From: Hemicordylus capensis
Lineage: Eukaryota; Chordata; Lepidosauria; Squamata; Cordylidae
DNA length: 64,000 bases
Direction of reading: 5' to 3'
Assembly (NCBI RefSeq): GCF_027244095.1
Contig: NC_069659.1
Location: 345,642,250-345,706,249 of the forward strand
Below, in pieces: positions 53,733-63,784 of the stretch. A program made the position numbers and the translations under genes. Each line of letters starts with the position of its first letter. The stretch's first letter is position 1. The notes beneath the pieces were generated by a model. The model saw only the letters and a program-made list of their open reading frames with translations. It searched no databases and was not told the origin of the DNA.

Positions 53733-55959
53733 TATTTTTCATTTTATCATTTATTTAACATATTTTTATACCGCCCAAAACTGACATCTCTGGGCGGTTT
53801 ACAACCAGATAAAAACAAAGATAAAATGTTAGTTAAAAACAAACAAAACAAAACAAAATTTAAAACACAGCAATTTAAAAACAATTTTAAAAAACCATAA
53901 TCTAAAAACAACAACAATTAAAACAATATCATTTAAAAGCCTAGGTGAACAGATCTGTCTTCAAAGACTTTTTAAATGTTGTCAGAGATGGGGAGGCTCT
54001 TATTTCACTAGGGAGCGCATTCCAAAGCCTCAGGGCAGCAACAGATAAGGCCCATCCCTGAGTAGCCACCAGACAAGCCGGTGGCAAATGCAGACAGACA
54101 TCTCCTGATGATCGCAATGGGCAGTGGGGTTCATGAAGAAGAAGATGTTCTCTTAAATACCCAGGGCCCAAGCTGTTTAGGGCTTTATAGGTTATAACCA
54201 ACACCTTGTATTTTGCCCGGAAACATATCGGCAGCCAGTGTAGCTCCTTCAAGACAGGAGTTATATGGTCTCTCCTAGATGACCCAGAGATAAGCCTGGC
54301 TGCCGCATTCTGGACCAACTGTAGTTTCCGGACTACGTACAAGGACAGCCCCACATAGGGCACATTGCAGTAATCCAGTCTGGGGGTTACCAGCAAATGT
54401 ACCACTGTTTTGAGGTCGTCTATCTCAAGAAATTGGCACAGCTGGCGTATCAGCCGAAGCTGACAGAAGGCACTTCTGGCCACTGCCTCAACCTGGGACG
54501 CCAGAGAGAGATTTGGATCCAGTAGCACCCCTAGACTGCGTACCTGTTCCTTCTGGGGAAGTGTGACCCCATCCAGAACAGGCAGATCAAAATCATCTCT
54601 CGAGTTCAAACCCCGCACAATGAGTACCTCCGTCTTCTGGATTCAGTTTCAATTTGTTATCCCTCATCCAGCCCATTACCACCTCCAGACAGGCATTAAG
54701 GGAGGTTATGCCCTCTCCCGATGATGCCGATATGGAGAAATAGATTTGGGTGTCATCAACATACTGATAGCACCCTGCACTAAATATCCTGATCTCTCCC
54801 AGCGTAGTTTAACATCTACATTTAATCATGTAGATGTTAAACAACATCGGAGACAATATGGAGCCCTGAAGGACACCATACAAAAGTTCAGATGTTGAAA
54901 AACAACAGTCTCCAAGAGACACCATCTGGAACCTGCCTGAGAGGTAGGAGTGGAACCACTGAAGAGCAATGCCTCCCACCCCCAACCCCTTCAGACGCTC
55001 CAGAAGGATACTATGGTCAATAGTATCGAAAGCCTCAAAGAGGTCCAAAAGGACCAACAGAGTCACACTTCCTCTGTCAATTCCCAGTTGGAGATCATCC
55101 ATCAGGCTGACCAAGGCAGTCTCCACCCCATAGCCAGTCCAGAAGCCAGTGTGAAATGGGTCTAGATAATCTGTTTCCTCCAAGACTGTCTGGAGCTGGG
55201 AGACTGTCTGGAGCCACCCTCTCAATTACCTTGCCCAGCCACGGAAGGTTGGAGACAGGCCTGTAATTACTCAGCTCTGCAGGATCCAAAGTAGGCTTCT
55301 TCAGAAGCGGTCTAATAATTGCCTCCTTAAGACTAGGAGGCATCCTACCTTCCCTCAGAGAAGCATGTATAATCTCTACCAGGCCTTCTGCAACAACCCC
55401 CCTGCCAGATACTATAAGCCATGTCAGGCAAGGATCAAGAGAACAAGTGGTGGGCCTCACCATTCCAATCAGCTTGTCCACATCCTCAGGAGTCACAAAC
55501 TGGAACTGATCCAACCTAACCACATAAGAGTCGTCACTGGACACCTCCACATCAGACATTGAAGTAATTGTGAAGATGGAATCTAAGTCGGCCCGAATAC
55601 AAGAGATTTTGTCCACAAAGAATTCATTAAACACATCACAGCGGGTGGTAGATGGTGATTCAAGGGAGGAGGGGCACATACGAGCCCTCTCACAACCCTG
55701 AACAACTCCGCCGGACGTGAACTTGCGGATGCAATATGGGCAGAAAAGAATCACTTCTTTACCGCATGTATCGCCTGAGCATTGGTCTTCAAATGAGCTC
55801 TATGTTGCAGTCTGTCAGATTCAAGCCGAGTCTTTCTCCACCTGTGCTCCAGTCATCTACCTCGCTGCTTCAGCCCCCGTAGTTCTTCCGTATACCAAGG
55901 GGCCAGTTTTGAAGCGGGCCGGAGAGGACGCTTAGGACTAGAGCATAGTCAGTAGTTCC
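53733..55959 (-). mobile_element. L2-clade LINE, 5'-truncated, 2.2 kb
   Basis: The 3' UTR at 53733-53940 holds tttataccgcccaaaactga. Going 5', the ORF covers the C-terminus (ALRLWNALPSEIRASPSL), RT, and the region before the RT (VFNEFFVDKISCIRADLDS). It ends at 55959, next to a TA-flanked MITE. The frame is broken in a few places, one at a 36-bp hairpin. Confidence 0.92.
53941..55754 (-). pseudogene. L2 ORF2 remains (RT domain and C-terminus)
   Basis: Blocks in order: PTTCSLDPCLTWLI, PLLKKPTLDPAELSNYRPVS, NLPWLGKVIERV, FHTGFWTGYGVETALVSL, VLLDLFEAFDTIDHSILLER (motif A), GVLQGSILSPMLFNIYM (motif B), QEQVRSLGVLLDPNLSL, LDYCNVPYVGLSLYVVRKL, HWLPICFRAKYKVLVI and LWNALPSEIRASPSL. Around 54640-54800 the catalytic YADD region lies in a different phase. 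A locally inverted duplication at 54807-54842 breaks the frame just after NIYM. Not functional. Confidence 0.9.
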
Positions 55960-55961
55960 TA

Positions 55962-56097
55962 CCCTGTTTCCCCGAAAATAAGACATACCCCAAAAGTAAG
56001 ACCTAGCAGTAATTTCTGATGTACCACTAATTGCCCTAGTGCATTTTTGGGGGCTAAAATTAATACAAGACACTGTCTTATTTTCGGGGAAACACGG
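55962..56097 (+). mobile_element. 136-bp TA-flanked palindromic MITE, second copy
   Basis: Ends CCCTGTTTCCCCGAAAATAA and its inverse TTATTTTCGGGGAAACACGG, with TA on both sides (55960-55961, 56098-56099). Same length as 23600-23735 but in the opposite orientation. Confidence 0.85.
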
Positions 56098-56172
56098 TAT
56101 GTATGATCCATTCATATATTCAAACAGCCTGAAGTCATCTGATATCTGGAATTATATCAGATGTCTTCTCTA

Positions 56173-56300
56173 GGAGAGGAGAGGTGGCCTTGTGGTAGCA
56201 AGCATGACTTGTCCCCTTAGCTAAGCAGAGTATGCCCTGGTTGCATTTCAATGGGAGACTTGATGTGTGAGCACTATAAGATATTCCCCTTAGGGGATGG
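56173..56300 (+). mobile_element. 5S/tRNA SINE, 5' half only
   Basis: Head GAGAGGTGGCCTTGTGG, 5S-like AGCTAAGCAGAGT and AATGGGAGACTTG, ending at ccccttaggggatgg. The body and tail are missing. Confidence 0.8.
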
Positions 56301-56944
56301 ATAGATTTGAACAGAGTAGCTACTCAAAGTACATCCAAAAGGCTGCCTTGAGACAAAGAACTGGGATTTCATAACATATTCTAATGCTTATCAGGGTTTG
56401 ATTAAGATTTATGGGGGATTATGGACTTTTGGGAATTGGATACTGGGGTATTCCCTAGGTGAGGTTTGGTTCTGGCATGCCCCCTCCGCCCTAGAAGTGC
56501 AGAGCCATGACTTTAGCTTGAGTCATGGGATCCAATGATCAGTGCATGTGGATGGCCAGAGAATGACTAGCCCCCGTAAATCATTCATACAACTAGGTTA
56601 GATTACTGTTACTATAATGTTCTGCATCAGGCTGCCTTTGAAGAGTGTCCAGAAACTTCCGCTGGTGCAAAATGAAGCAGCAAGGCTGCTAACAAAAAGC
56701 CATTTTGCTGCTCAAGTAACAGCTATATTAAACCAAGATCTCTGGCCCCCATTTTGTTTCTGGACCCAGTTTGGAGTGGTGGTTTGTGAGGCTAGCAGTT
56801 GACATCCTGACTAAATTTGCTTGAGGAAGTTCCATTGAAACTAAAAGAACAAGCTAGACATGCCTAACTTTGAATTTCAATGGGGCTTCCTCAAGTAAAT
56901 TTAATCAGGATGTCAGCCACTGATTTTAAAGAGCTTCACCCTAG
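56301..56944. other. Unrecognised DNA with an old L2 relic at 56600-56800
   Basis: At 56600-56800 (plus) translation gives SVQKLPLVQNEAARLL and a following QDLWPPFCFWTQF, resembling the L2 C-terminal ..LQLVQNAAARLI / LHWLPICFRAKY blocks but heavily diverged. The rest shows no recognised feature. Confidence 0.5.
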
Positions 56945-57418
56945 CACATAAGAGCCGCCTTGCTGGATCAGGTCCAAAGCCCATCCTGTTTATTGCAGTG
57001 GCCCACCAGACATGTCTGGGAAGCCCACAAGCAGTTGCTGAAGACATGTCCCCTTTCCTGCCTTTGCTCCCCTGCAACCAGTATTCAGAGACCTCCTGCT
57101 TCTGAACGTGGAGGTATCACATGTACCATCACGACTATTAGCCATTGGTAGATTGCTTTCAAATGGGGTTAGATAAATTAATAGAGGACAATCAAACATC
57201 TGGTGGCAGAGAATTCCTTACCTGCCAACATGTCCTTATTTTCACATTCGGTCAGTCCTAAATTTCCTGTCAATCAATTTCATAGGATGGCCCCTAGTTC
57301 TAGTGTTGTGAGAGCAGGAGAAAAATTTCTGTCTATCCACTCTCCTCACCATGCATAATTTTATAAATCTTAATCATCTCTCCTCTTAGTTGCCTTTTTT
57401 CTAAATGAAAAAGCCCAA
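56945..57418 (-). mobile_element. CR1 LINE, 3' part, old
   Basis: Inverse CR1 3' UTR (gccttgctggatcaggtcca) followed by the end of ORF2 (cataattttataaatcttaa..tctcctcttagttgcctttt). Several indels. Truncated at about 57418. Confidence 0.85.
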
Positions 57419-57979
57419 TTGTATAATGATATATTTTGAGCCACCCAGTTGCCCATGCTGCCAAATATAGCCCCAAACGAAACACGTTGTTTTGATAGTA
57501 AGACACACTAATGCTTTAAAGCCAGTGCAATGGGCGACAGTAAATATTTTAGCTCATGCTTGCGAGGGCATTATTAACTTCCATCTTATAAGTAAATCAC
57601 TGAAATATTAAGTAGGATTATGGGCTAAAGAAAAACCCAGCCATAACCATGATAGACTAACTCAACGGCTCGGCACATCTGACTAACAATTTACTTTAAA
57701 TGCAAGATAAAACATGACTGGTACCCATTACCAGCACAGCAAGATTAAAATAAGCTCAAGGCACACATTACTCAAAGCAACAAGCGCAGTCCCGTTGACA
57801 AACCTCAAGATGGATGCAGAAGAAAGTTTAATCTTAAATATTTCTCCTATGAGTTTTTTTAAAAAGTGAAATGATGGGACAACTGTTTTTCTGGCTATCC
57901 TTGTTGGAGAGAACACATCACTCAAAGCAATAGGACAATTGTTTTCAGGCTAACTTTGTTCAGGGAGATGGGATCAATT
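57419..57979. other. Single-copy-looking AT-rich DNA
   Basis: About 560 bp without a repeat-family hallmark or open frame. A word pair (acttattg/caagcgcagtcccgttgac) and a short repeat (cactcaaagca at 57770 and 57918) are all that stands out. It is a second candidate for conserved non-coding DNA. Confidence 0.4.
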
Positions 57980-58078
57980 CAGCTAGCGATTCCCAACCTC
58001 GGTTCCCCAGATGTTGGACAACCCAAGGAAACTGGGAGTTGTAGTCCAACAACATCTGGGAAGCCAAGATTGGGGCAA
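57980..58078. mobile_element. Short palindromic hAT-type MITE
   Basis: cagctagcgattcccaacct..ccccagatgttggacaa and the inverse ttgtagtccaacaacatctg..ccaagattgggg. Same family as 13495-13612. TSD not clear. Confidence 0.65.
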
Positions 58079-58600
58079 TAAGCACAGGAGTGACCTGTAC
58101 AGGTGGAGTGGGGGCGGGGTAAATGGGCCATAGTTGCAGCTTGTTTCCACTCTCCTCTCTCTCTGCCCTGGCTGCCTAGTTCTTCCTCATTTTACCTGCT
58201 GCCGTGTTGATCCCTGGTGCGAAGGTTGGTTACTTGTCCAATTCCCCAAATGGGAAAATAACCAGCCCAAGTGTCTGGGGTTAATGTGGCTAAGGGCAAA
58301 ACAAAGAAGAGCTAGGCAGCCGGGGTGGGAAGAGCAGGAATGAGCCACGCCTTCTGCACATTTACAACCTCCCTCCTCTGCCTGTATGGGCTCCTCCTGA
58401 TTCAGCACTTCTAGGGAAATGGGAAATGGGTGGCATCTTTGAGAAATACATAACTTCCATTTCTTTTGTTTTAGCTGAGTTTCACAGTTCTAAACTATAA
58501 ATAGTGGAAAGGGTGATCAGCTGTTCCAAGGACTCTCTGGTCCAAGGCCGTATAGAGTTGGAACCCCCGATTCAACCCGAATTGAATTGGGTGATTCTAA
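58079..58600. other. No recognised feature
   Basis: 520 bp without a recognised gene or element. A short palindromic patch aacccgaattgaattgggt lies at about 58576-58594. Confidence 0.35.
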
Positions 58601-58833
58601 CACCAGCATAACTTAGTGGCTAGAGTGTTGGACTAGGACCAGGAAGACCTGAGTTCAAATCCCCATTCAAGCATGAAACTCACTGGGTGACTCTGGGCCA
58701 GTCATGTGTCTTCTAGCCTAACCTACCTCACAGGGTTATTGTGAGGATTTAAAAAACAAACAAACATGTACACCACTCTGAGCTCCTCAGAGGAAGAGCT
58801 GGGTATGCATGTAAAAATAAATAAATAAATTTT
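58601..58833 (+). mobile_element. tRNA-derived SINE (Squam-like), full length
   Basis: A-box-like TTAGTGGCTAGAGTGTTGG and B-box GAGTTCAAATCCC are clear. The body follows (CTGGGTGACTCTGGGCCAGT, CTAACCTACCTCACAGGG) and ends with GAGCTCCTCAGAGGAAGAGC and an (AAAT)n tail. Better preserved than the copy at 33355. Confidence 0.9.
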
Positions 58834-58883
58834 GAGCCCCATTTTGCCGGGAAGACATGTCTCAAAATGGTGCTTTTTCCCAG

Positions 58884-59080
58884 GGAGAGCTGGTCCACCA
58901 ATTGGGTTTGGTGGGTAGACCAGCCCGCTATCTAGGTAGACCTGTCCTCCAAGGTGGGCTGATACACTAAGTCAGGAGTAAAAGGCTGGTCGACTCACCA
59001 ATCCAAATTGGTAGACCAGCTCTCCCCAGAAAAACAGGAGAGCTTGGTCTACCAATTGGGGTCGGTAGGTAGACCAGCCC
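58884..59080. repeat. Cluster of three ~43-bp repeats in alternating orientation
   Basis: Units: 58884-58926 (ggagagctggtccaccaatt..accagccc), 58984-59025 (the inverse), and 59037-59080 (forward again). Each unit is itself partly palindromic (ggtctaccaattgg). Flanking tags (gtagacctgtcctcc at 58937, ggacaggtctaccc at 59118) are inverted too. No family recognised. Confidence 0.75.
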
Positions 59081-59774
59081 TCTGCTCTGGACTAGGTGCA
59101 TTAGCTTGCCTCATAGGACAGGTCTACCCAAGCTGGCTGCTTTCAGTGAATCAGTGTAAGGCGTCTGTGATTTGATTCGACCTATTTGAGCTTTTGATTG
59201 TTGTGTTCACACAGTTTTTGCTTCTATAGGAGTAGAGTTAAAAGACGCCTTGGAGGGTATAAGGACAGGCATCTATCCTGTACATGGAAGCCAGGGCTGG
59301 TGTGCCAATGGGAGCTGCAGGGACCAAGGAAAGGTGACAGTCACAGGGCAGCAAAAGCACATGATGAGCTCCCACCTGAACATGCCTCATATCAGTGGAG
59401 GCCAGGTAGAGTAGGCCTTAGGAGTGGGTGAGCTGGGCAGTTGCCCAGGGTGCCTTCCTGAGAGGGGTGCTGCCAAACAGAGCTTCATGACTTGCAGTTT
59501 GAGTGTACTGTCTGCGGTGAAGGCCTGTGAGGCTTTGCTGAGATCTCAGAACAGAGCTGGAGAGCATTGGCAGCAAAGCAAAAGCACATTGAGAGGTAAT
59601 AAACTTTTATAAGGTAGCTCTGGGCCCTGATCACGGGCATTAGTGGGAGAGTCTGGGAACAGGAGAGCCTGTCACACTACTCCTAGGTTTTGCAAGCCTC
59701 CACATGCAACACAACTTGGCAACACTGGTAAACTCACCGTGGCAGGTGGGGGTGGGGGTTCCCAAAGGCACTTC
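59081..59774. other. No recognised feature
   Basis: About 690 bp without a recognised gene, RNA or repeat. Confidence 0.35.
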
Positions 59775-59915
59775 TTACCCAAGGCATGATGTATCCTTGC
59801 TAAATCTAAGCAGTTCTAGGCCTGGCCACCTGGATGGGAGACAGCCAGGTAACTCTATGAGCTCTGCCTCAAGTTCCATCATGGAAGAAAGGTGGGATAT
59901 TCATAATACACATGT
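59775..59915 (+). mobile_element. Second type of 5S-derived SINE, partial
   Basis: taaatctaagcagttctagg, then cctggccacctggatgggag, then acagccaggt follows the 5S rRNA box A - box C order more closely than the other SINEs. It then changes to tggaagaaaggtgggatatt, a different tail. It appears to be a separate 5S-headed family. Confidence 0.6.
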
Positions 59916-60303
59916 GTGGATCTGCAAGAAAATGTTGCAGTAGATCCCTGGGGTGCATGTGCTACCCAAGCCTGCGGCTGAGGATGGTGAAGATGTGAGG
60001 CAGCTTTCTCCCTCAGGAGCAGAGGGGAGGAGGGTGTGTCTGCCATGAGGGAGTAGTCTCAATACGAGAGGTTTCCTGCTTGCTCTTTTTCTTCAAGCCC
60101 TCCTTCTGCTCCTCGCCACTGGGTTCCATTAGCTCCATTACCCACACATTCTGCTCCATTGAGTTATAGTGGAGCAGGGGTTTTTTTTAATCCCCTTAGG
60201 TTTTCTTTTATTCTGATTTTTGTTAAACCAACGTATCTGTGGTTACCCTGCATCTCTCCCACAGCTGCTGTGGTAATGCATCCAAGAGGTCCATAACATT
60301 TCA

Positions 60304-60549
60304 GCGGGGGAATGACTTGACTAGCGAGCCAGAGGTAGCCGGTTTGAATCCCCACTGGTATGTTTCCCAGACAATAGGAAACACCTATATTGGGCAGCAG
60401 CAATATAGGAAGATGCTGAAAGGCATCATCTCATACTGCGCGGGAGATGGCAATGGTAAACCCCTCCTGTATTCTACCAACGGCAACCACGTGGTTCTGT
60501 GGTTGCCAGGAGTCGACACCGACTCGATGGCACACCTTACCTTTACTTA
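60304..60549 (+). mobile_element. Sauria-like SINE (tRNA head, BovB-type tail)
   Basis: A-box-like region ATGACTTGACTAGCGAGCC and B-box-like AGCCGGTTTGAATCCCC. The tail GTGGTTGCCAGGAGTCGACA..CCGACTCGATGGCACACC resembles the BovB 3' end, followed by ttacctttactta. Sauria SINEs are known to use BovB machinery, and a BovB fragment is at 43556-44030. Confidence 0.82.
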
Positions 60550-60919
60550 ATCTGAAAGGAAACCATCAACTGCATTCAGGCCAGAGTCCATTTATAATGC
60601 CATGCAGAGCTCAGTGGAAACCACTGAGATCCAAGTCAGCTTCTGTCTGCACAGCCCTCCCCTGTTTTGTGTTTGATGAACATGCTAAAGTCTGACAACA
60701 CCCCAACATGGGATTTTATAATGTCTGTTATGCTCATGTGGCATCCAAACCAGATTTGCCGAGACTGCTCAAGAGTCATTAAATCCAAATCTCTGCTTTC
60801 TGTTGGTTTATGATAGAAGCATTTAACTTCAAAACATCTCCCCCTCGACTGAACCCATACACCAGTATTTCCATATTGTACACTTAGCAACAGGGGCTTG
60901 TACTGTATGCTTTAAAAAC

Positions 60920-60957
<38 letters not shown>

Positions 60958-61204
60958 TTGAGTCTCATTTTCTTGTGAGGTCAAAGGTTGGATGCCCTGA
61001 CAATTAAGGTCAACTGAATGTGGAGATCAGGGTTATGGGAGATGAAGGCTACTATCTGATTAGTGAGCAAATTGTTGGAAGAGCTGTCAGTTCCATCCTG
61101 ACAAGCAGGATCATATAAGTAACGATTGCTTTCTAGCCTAGCCGAGGCCAGCTAAAAGCTACAAAGCTAGGGGTTTTTCTGGAGTGGGTGACTGTCCAAG
61201 CTCC
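60550..61204. other. Mostly unrecognised DNA; (AC)n at 60918-60954
   Basis: A perfect AC run of about 18 units, otherwise no recognised gene or repeat. Confidence 0.4.
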
Positions 61205-61490
61205 ATTGCAGGAAAGTCTATCCCTACTAACTGGGTAAAGAAGCACCCTTTTAACATGGTGATTCTCTTTATTTAGCGGTGGGGGGGGTGGACCTGGCCC
61301 TATCTCTCCCTAGCACAGTACCTCCCCAGGGAATGTTGCTGGTGTCTCTCTTATGTTTCTTTTTAGATTGTGAGTCCTTTGGGGTCAGGGATCCATCTTA
61401 TTTATTCATTCTTTCTCTATGTAAACTGCTTTGGAAACTTCTGTTGAAATGCAGGATATAAATAGTTGCTGTTGTTGTTCCAGTCTTGCA
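61205..61490 (+). mobile_element. L2/MIR-tailed SINE, with a Tc1 element inserted just after its tail
   Basis: ctactaactgggtaaagaag, gatctggccc-like start at 61290, tagattgtgagtcctttggg, ctatgtaaactgctttggaa and a (TTG)n tail to 61478. The Tc1 element begins at 61495, a few bases after the tail. Confidence 0.8.
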
Positions 61491-61494
61491 TTTA

Positions 61495-62260
61495 CAGGTG
61501 AAACTCGGAAAATTAGAATATAGTGCAAAAGTCCATTAATTTCAGTAATGCAAATTAAAAGGTGAAACTGATATATGAGATAGACGCATTACATGCAAAG
61601 CGAGATAAGTCAAGCCTTAATTTGTTATAATTGTGATGATCATGAGAACCCCAAATCCACAATCCCAGAAAATTAGAATATTACATGGAACCAAGAAGAC
61701 AAGGATTGTAGAATAGAACAATATCGGACCTCTGAAAAGTATACAGTGTACTGTGCTTGATTGGCCAGCAAACTCGCCTGACCTGACCCCACAGAGAATC
61801 TATGGGGCATTGCCAAGAGAAGGATGAGAGACATGAGACCAAACAATGCAGAAGAGCTGAAGGCCGCTAATGAAGCATCCTGGTCTTCCATAATACCTCA
61901 TCAGTGCCACAGGCTGATAGCATCCATGCCACGCCACACTGAGGCAGTAATTGCTGCAAAAGGGGCCCAAACCAAGTACTGAATACATATGCATGCTTAT
62001 ACTTTTCAGAGGTCCGATATTGTTCTATTCTTCAATCCTTGTCTTCTTGGTTCCATGTAATATTCTAATTTTCTGAGATTGTGGATTTGGGGTTTTCATG
62101 AGCTATACGCCATGATCATCACAATTATAACAAATTAAGGCTTGACTTATCTCGCTTTGCATGTAATGCGTCTGTCTCATATATCAGTTTCACCTTTTAA
62201 TTTGCATTACTGAAATTAATGGACTTTTGCACAATATTCTAATTTTCCGAGTTTCACCTG
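61495..62260 (+). mobile_element. Tc1/mariner element, internally deleted (766 bp)
   Basis: The termini are CAGGTGAAACTCGGAAAATT and its inverse; the inverted repeats are long (about 61495-61742 and 62010-62260). TA duplications lie at 61493-61494 and 62261-62262. Between them is the 3' end of a Tc1-type transposase on the plus strand, with ENLWG, ELKAANEASW, HRLIASMPRHTEAVIAA and KGAQTKY before the stop. The DNA-binding domain and first catalytic aspartates are missing, and the SPDL..P block and the ENLWG block lie in different phases. The long inverted repeats are well matched, so it is not very old. Confidence 0.93.
61758..61983 (+). pseudogene. Tc1 transposase, C-terminal remnant
   Basis: Encodes LDWPASSPDL, then (phase change) TENLWG, RRMRDMRPNNAEELKAANEA, SWSSIIPHQCHRLI, ASMPRHTEAVIAAKGAQTKY and stop. 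The E of ENLW is the third residue of the DDE triad. The upstream two-thirds of the gene is deleted. Confidence 0.88.
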
Positions 62261-62678
62261 TACATTTTTCATAACTCAAAAGCCATGGTGTCTGGGGGAG
62301 CAGAAGGTGGAGTATACCTCTGAAAAGCACCCCCCCTTCCACTGCCACCACCGGGGATCCAGTGTGTCCAACAAGCTGTGGGCTCCATACCTGCTGCTCA
62401 ACTGGCCAATGCGTATTGGAGGGGTCCACATGGTGTCCCCTTGAATGGCTGCTATGTGTGTGCATTGGCCAGATGAGCAGCAGAGAAGGGGGAGGTGCTG
62501 TGGCTCGTTGGCTGCACAGAATGCTGGGCAGCAGTGGGAGCTTTTACCGGATGTTAAAGGTATACTCTGTTGCAAAGGGTGTTCCGTCTGTGTGGCGTAC
62601 AGAGCAAACACCAATGAAAGGGTTTTAAGATAACTTGACTTGTGTAACAAAGGCACTCGGAGATCAGTACAGAACTTA
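62261..62678. other. No recognised feature
   Basis: About 400 bp; inverted words gagcagcagag / ctgctgctcaa and ggtgtccccttgaatgg suggest a decayed MITE. No gene. Confidence 0.35.
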
Positions 62679-62870
62679 GGAAGATAGGAACATAGGTAGC
62701 TGCCATATACTGAGTCAGACCATTGGTCCATCTAGCACAGTATTGTCTACACAGACTGGCAGTGGCTTCTCCAAGGTTGCAGGCAGGAATCCCTCTCAGC
62801 CCTATCTTGGAGATGCTGCCAGGGAGGGAACTTGGAACCTAGATGCTCTTCCCAGAGCAGCTCCATACCC
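62679..62870 (-). mobile_element. 5S/tRNA SINE, tail half only, ending in a snap-back
   Basis: Inverted tail (gataggaacataggtagctg..tggtccatctagc) and body as far as gcagctccataccc. The 5S head is missing. Directly after comes an inverted copy of the last 16 bases (62871-62886), making a perfect hairpin 62850-62886 with a 5-nt loop. Confidence 0.85.
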
Positions 62871-62889
62871 TGGAGCTGCTCTGGGAATT

Positions 62890-63580
62890 TTACATGTCCA
62901 CCATCTTGAATTGGGGTTGATGACATCATCAAAAATATGCCATTGAGGTGTCCCTATGTGTCCCTAAAGCTGCAACAATTTTGGTTGAAATCAGTTAAGC
63001 GGTTCACAAGTTAGCCCACTTGTGCCTCCAAAGTTTATGTGTCCACCATCTTGGATCGGGGTGGATGACATCATCACAAACTATGTGTCCCTACAACAGT
63101 ACCCAATTTGGTTCATATTGGTCCAGGCATTGCAAAGTTAAGGTGTCCCTGTGTGTCACTCACTGCAACTGTACCCAATTTGGTTCAAATGGGTTAGGCA
63201 GTCCACAAACCAGCGTGCTGGCACCTCAGATGTTCATGCAGCCACCATCTTGAATTGGAATGGATGACATCATCACACACATGCCATTTGGGCATTCCTA
63301 AGTATCCCTACAGCTGTAGCAAATTTGGTTCAAATTGGTTAGGCGGTTCACAATTTAGCCCTCTTGCACCTCAGAGGTTTACGTGTCTGCCCCCTTGGAT
63401 TGGGGTGGATGACATCATCACAAACTACACCATTGAGGTGTCCCTATGTGTCCCTACAACTGTACCCGATTTGTTTCATATTGGTCCAGGCATTGCAAAG
63501 TTGAGGCGTGGGGTGGACGGGACACATGGACACACACAGAGAATGCTGGGTGATCTCATAAGCCTACTGGAAAGTAGGCT
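62890..63580 (+). repeat. Tandem array with alternating 145/199-bp spacing, possible Helitron-like 3' end
   Basis: gatgacatcatca occurs at 62919, 63064, 63263 and 63408, giving steps of 145, 199 and 145. Shared words include tgtccaccatcttg, acccaatttggttcat, aattggttaggcggttcac and tattggtccaggcattgcaa. The array ends with a perfect 8-bp hairpin (agcctact/agtaggct, 63561-63580) followed by AA. That may be a CTAA-type Helitron end, but no 5' end was found. Confidence 0.75.
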
Positions 63581-63581
63581 A

Positions 63582-63730
63582 AAAAGAAACATAAGAGAGA
63601 CACCCAGCAACAGTCACTGGAGGTACTGTGCTGGGGGTAGATAGGGCCAGTTGCTCTCCCCCTCCTAAATAAAGAAAATCACCACTTTAAAAAAGTGCCT
63701 CTTTGCTCAGTTAGCAAGGCTCAGTTAGCA
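63582..63730 (-). mobile_element. L2/MIR-tailed SINE, 5' part
   Basis: Inverted: aaagaaacataagagagaca, cagcaacagtcactggaggt, gggccagttgctctccccct, then ctaaataaagaaaatcacca. Its tail is missing where the tandem array ends. Confidence 0.8.
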
Positions 63731-63784
63731 TGGTGTGGAGGAAGTTGATCTAAGTTGTTCTCCCTCTCTCTTCATGCTTGAACT

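Noticed and set aside
61673-61994. Minus-strand frames over the Tc1 element
   Set aside because: Shadows of the transposase remnant and inverted repeats.
62890-63580. CRISPR-like repeat-spacer array
   Set aside because: Units are long, diverged and fully repeated; this is eukaryotic tandem-repeat DNA.
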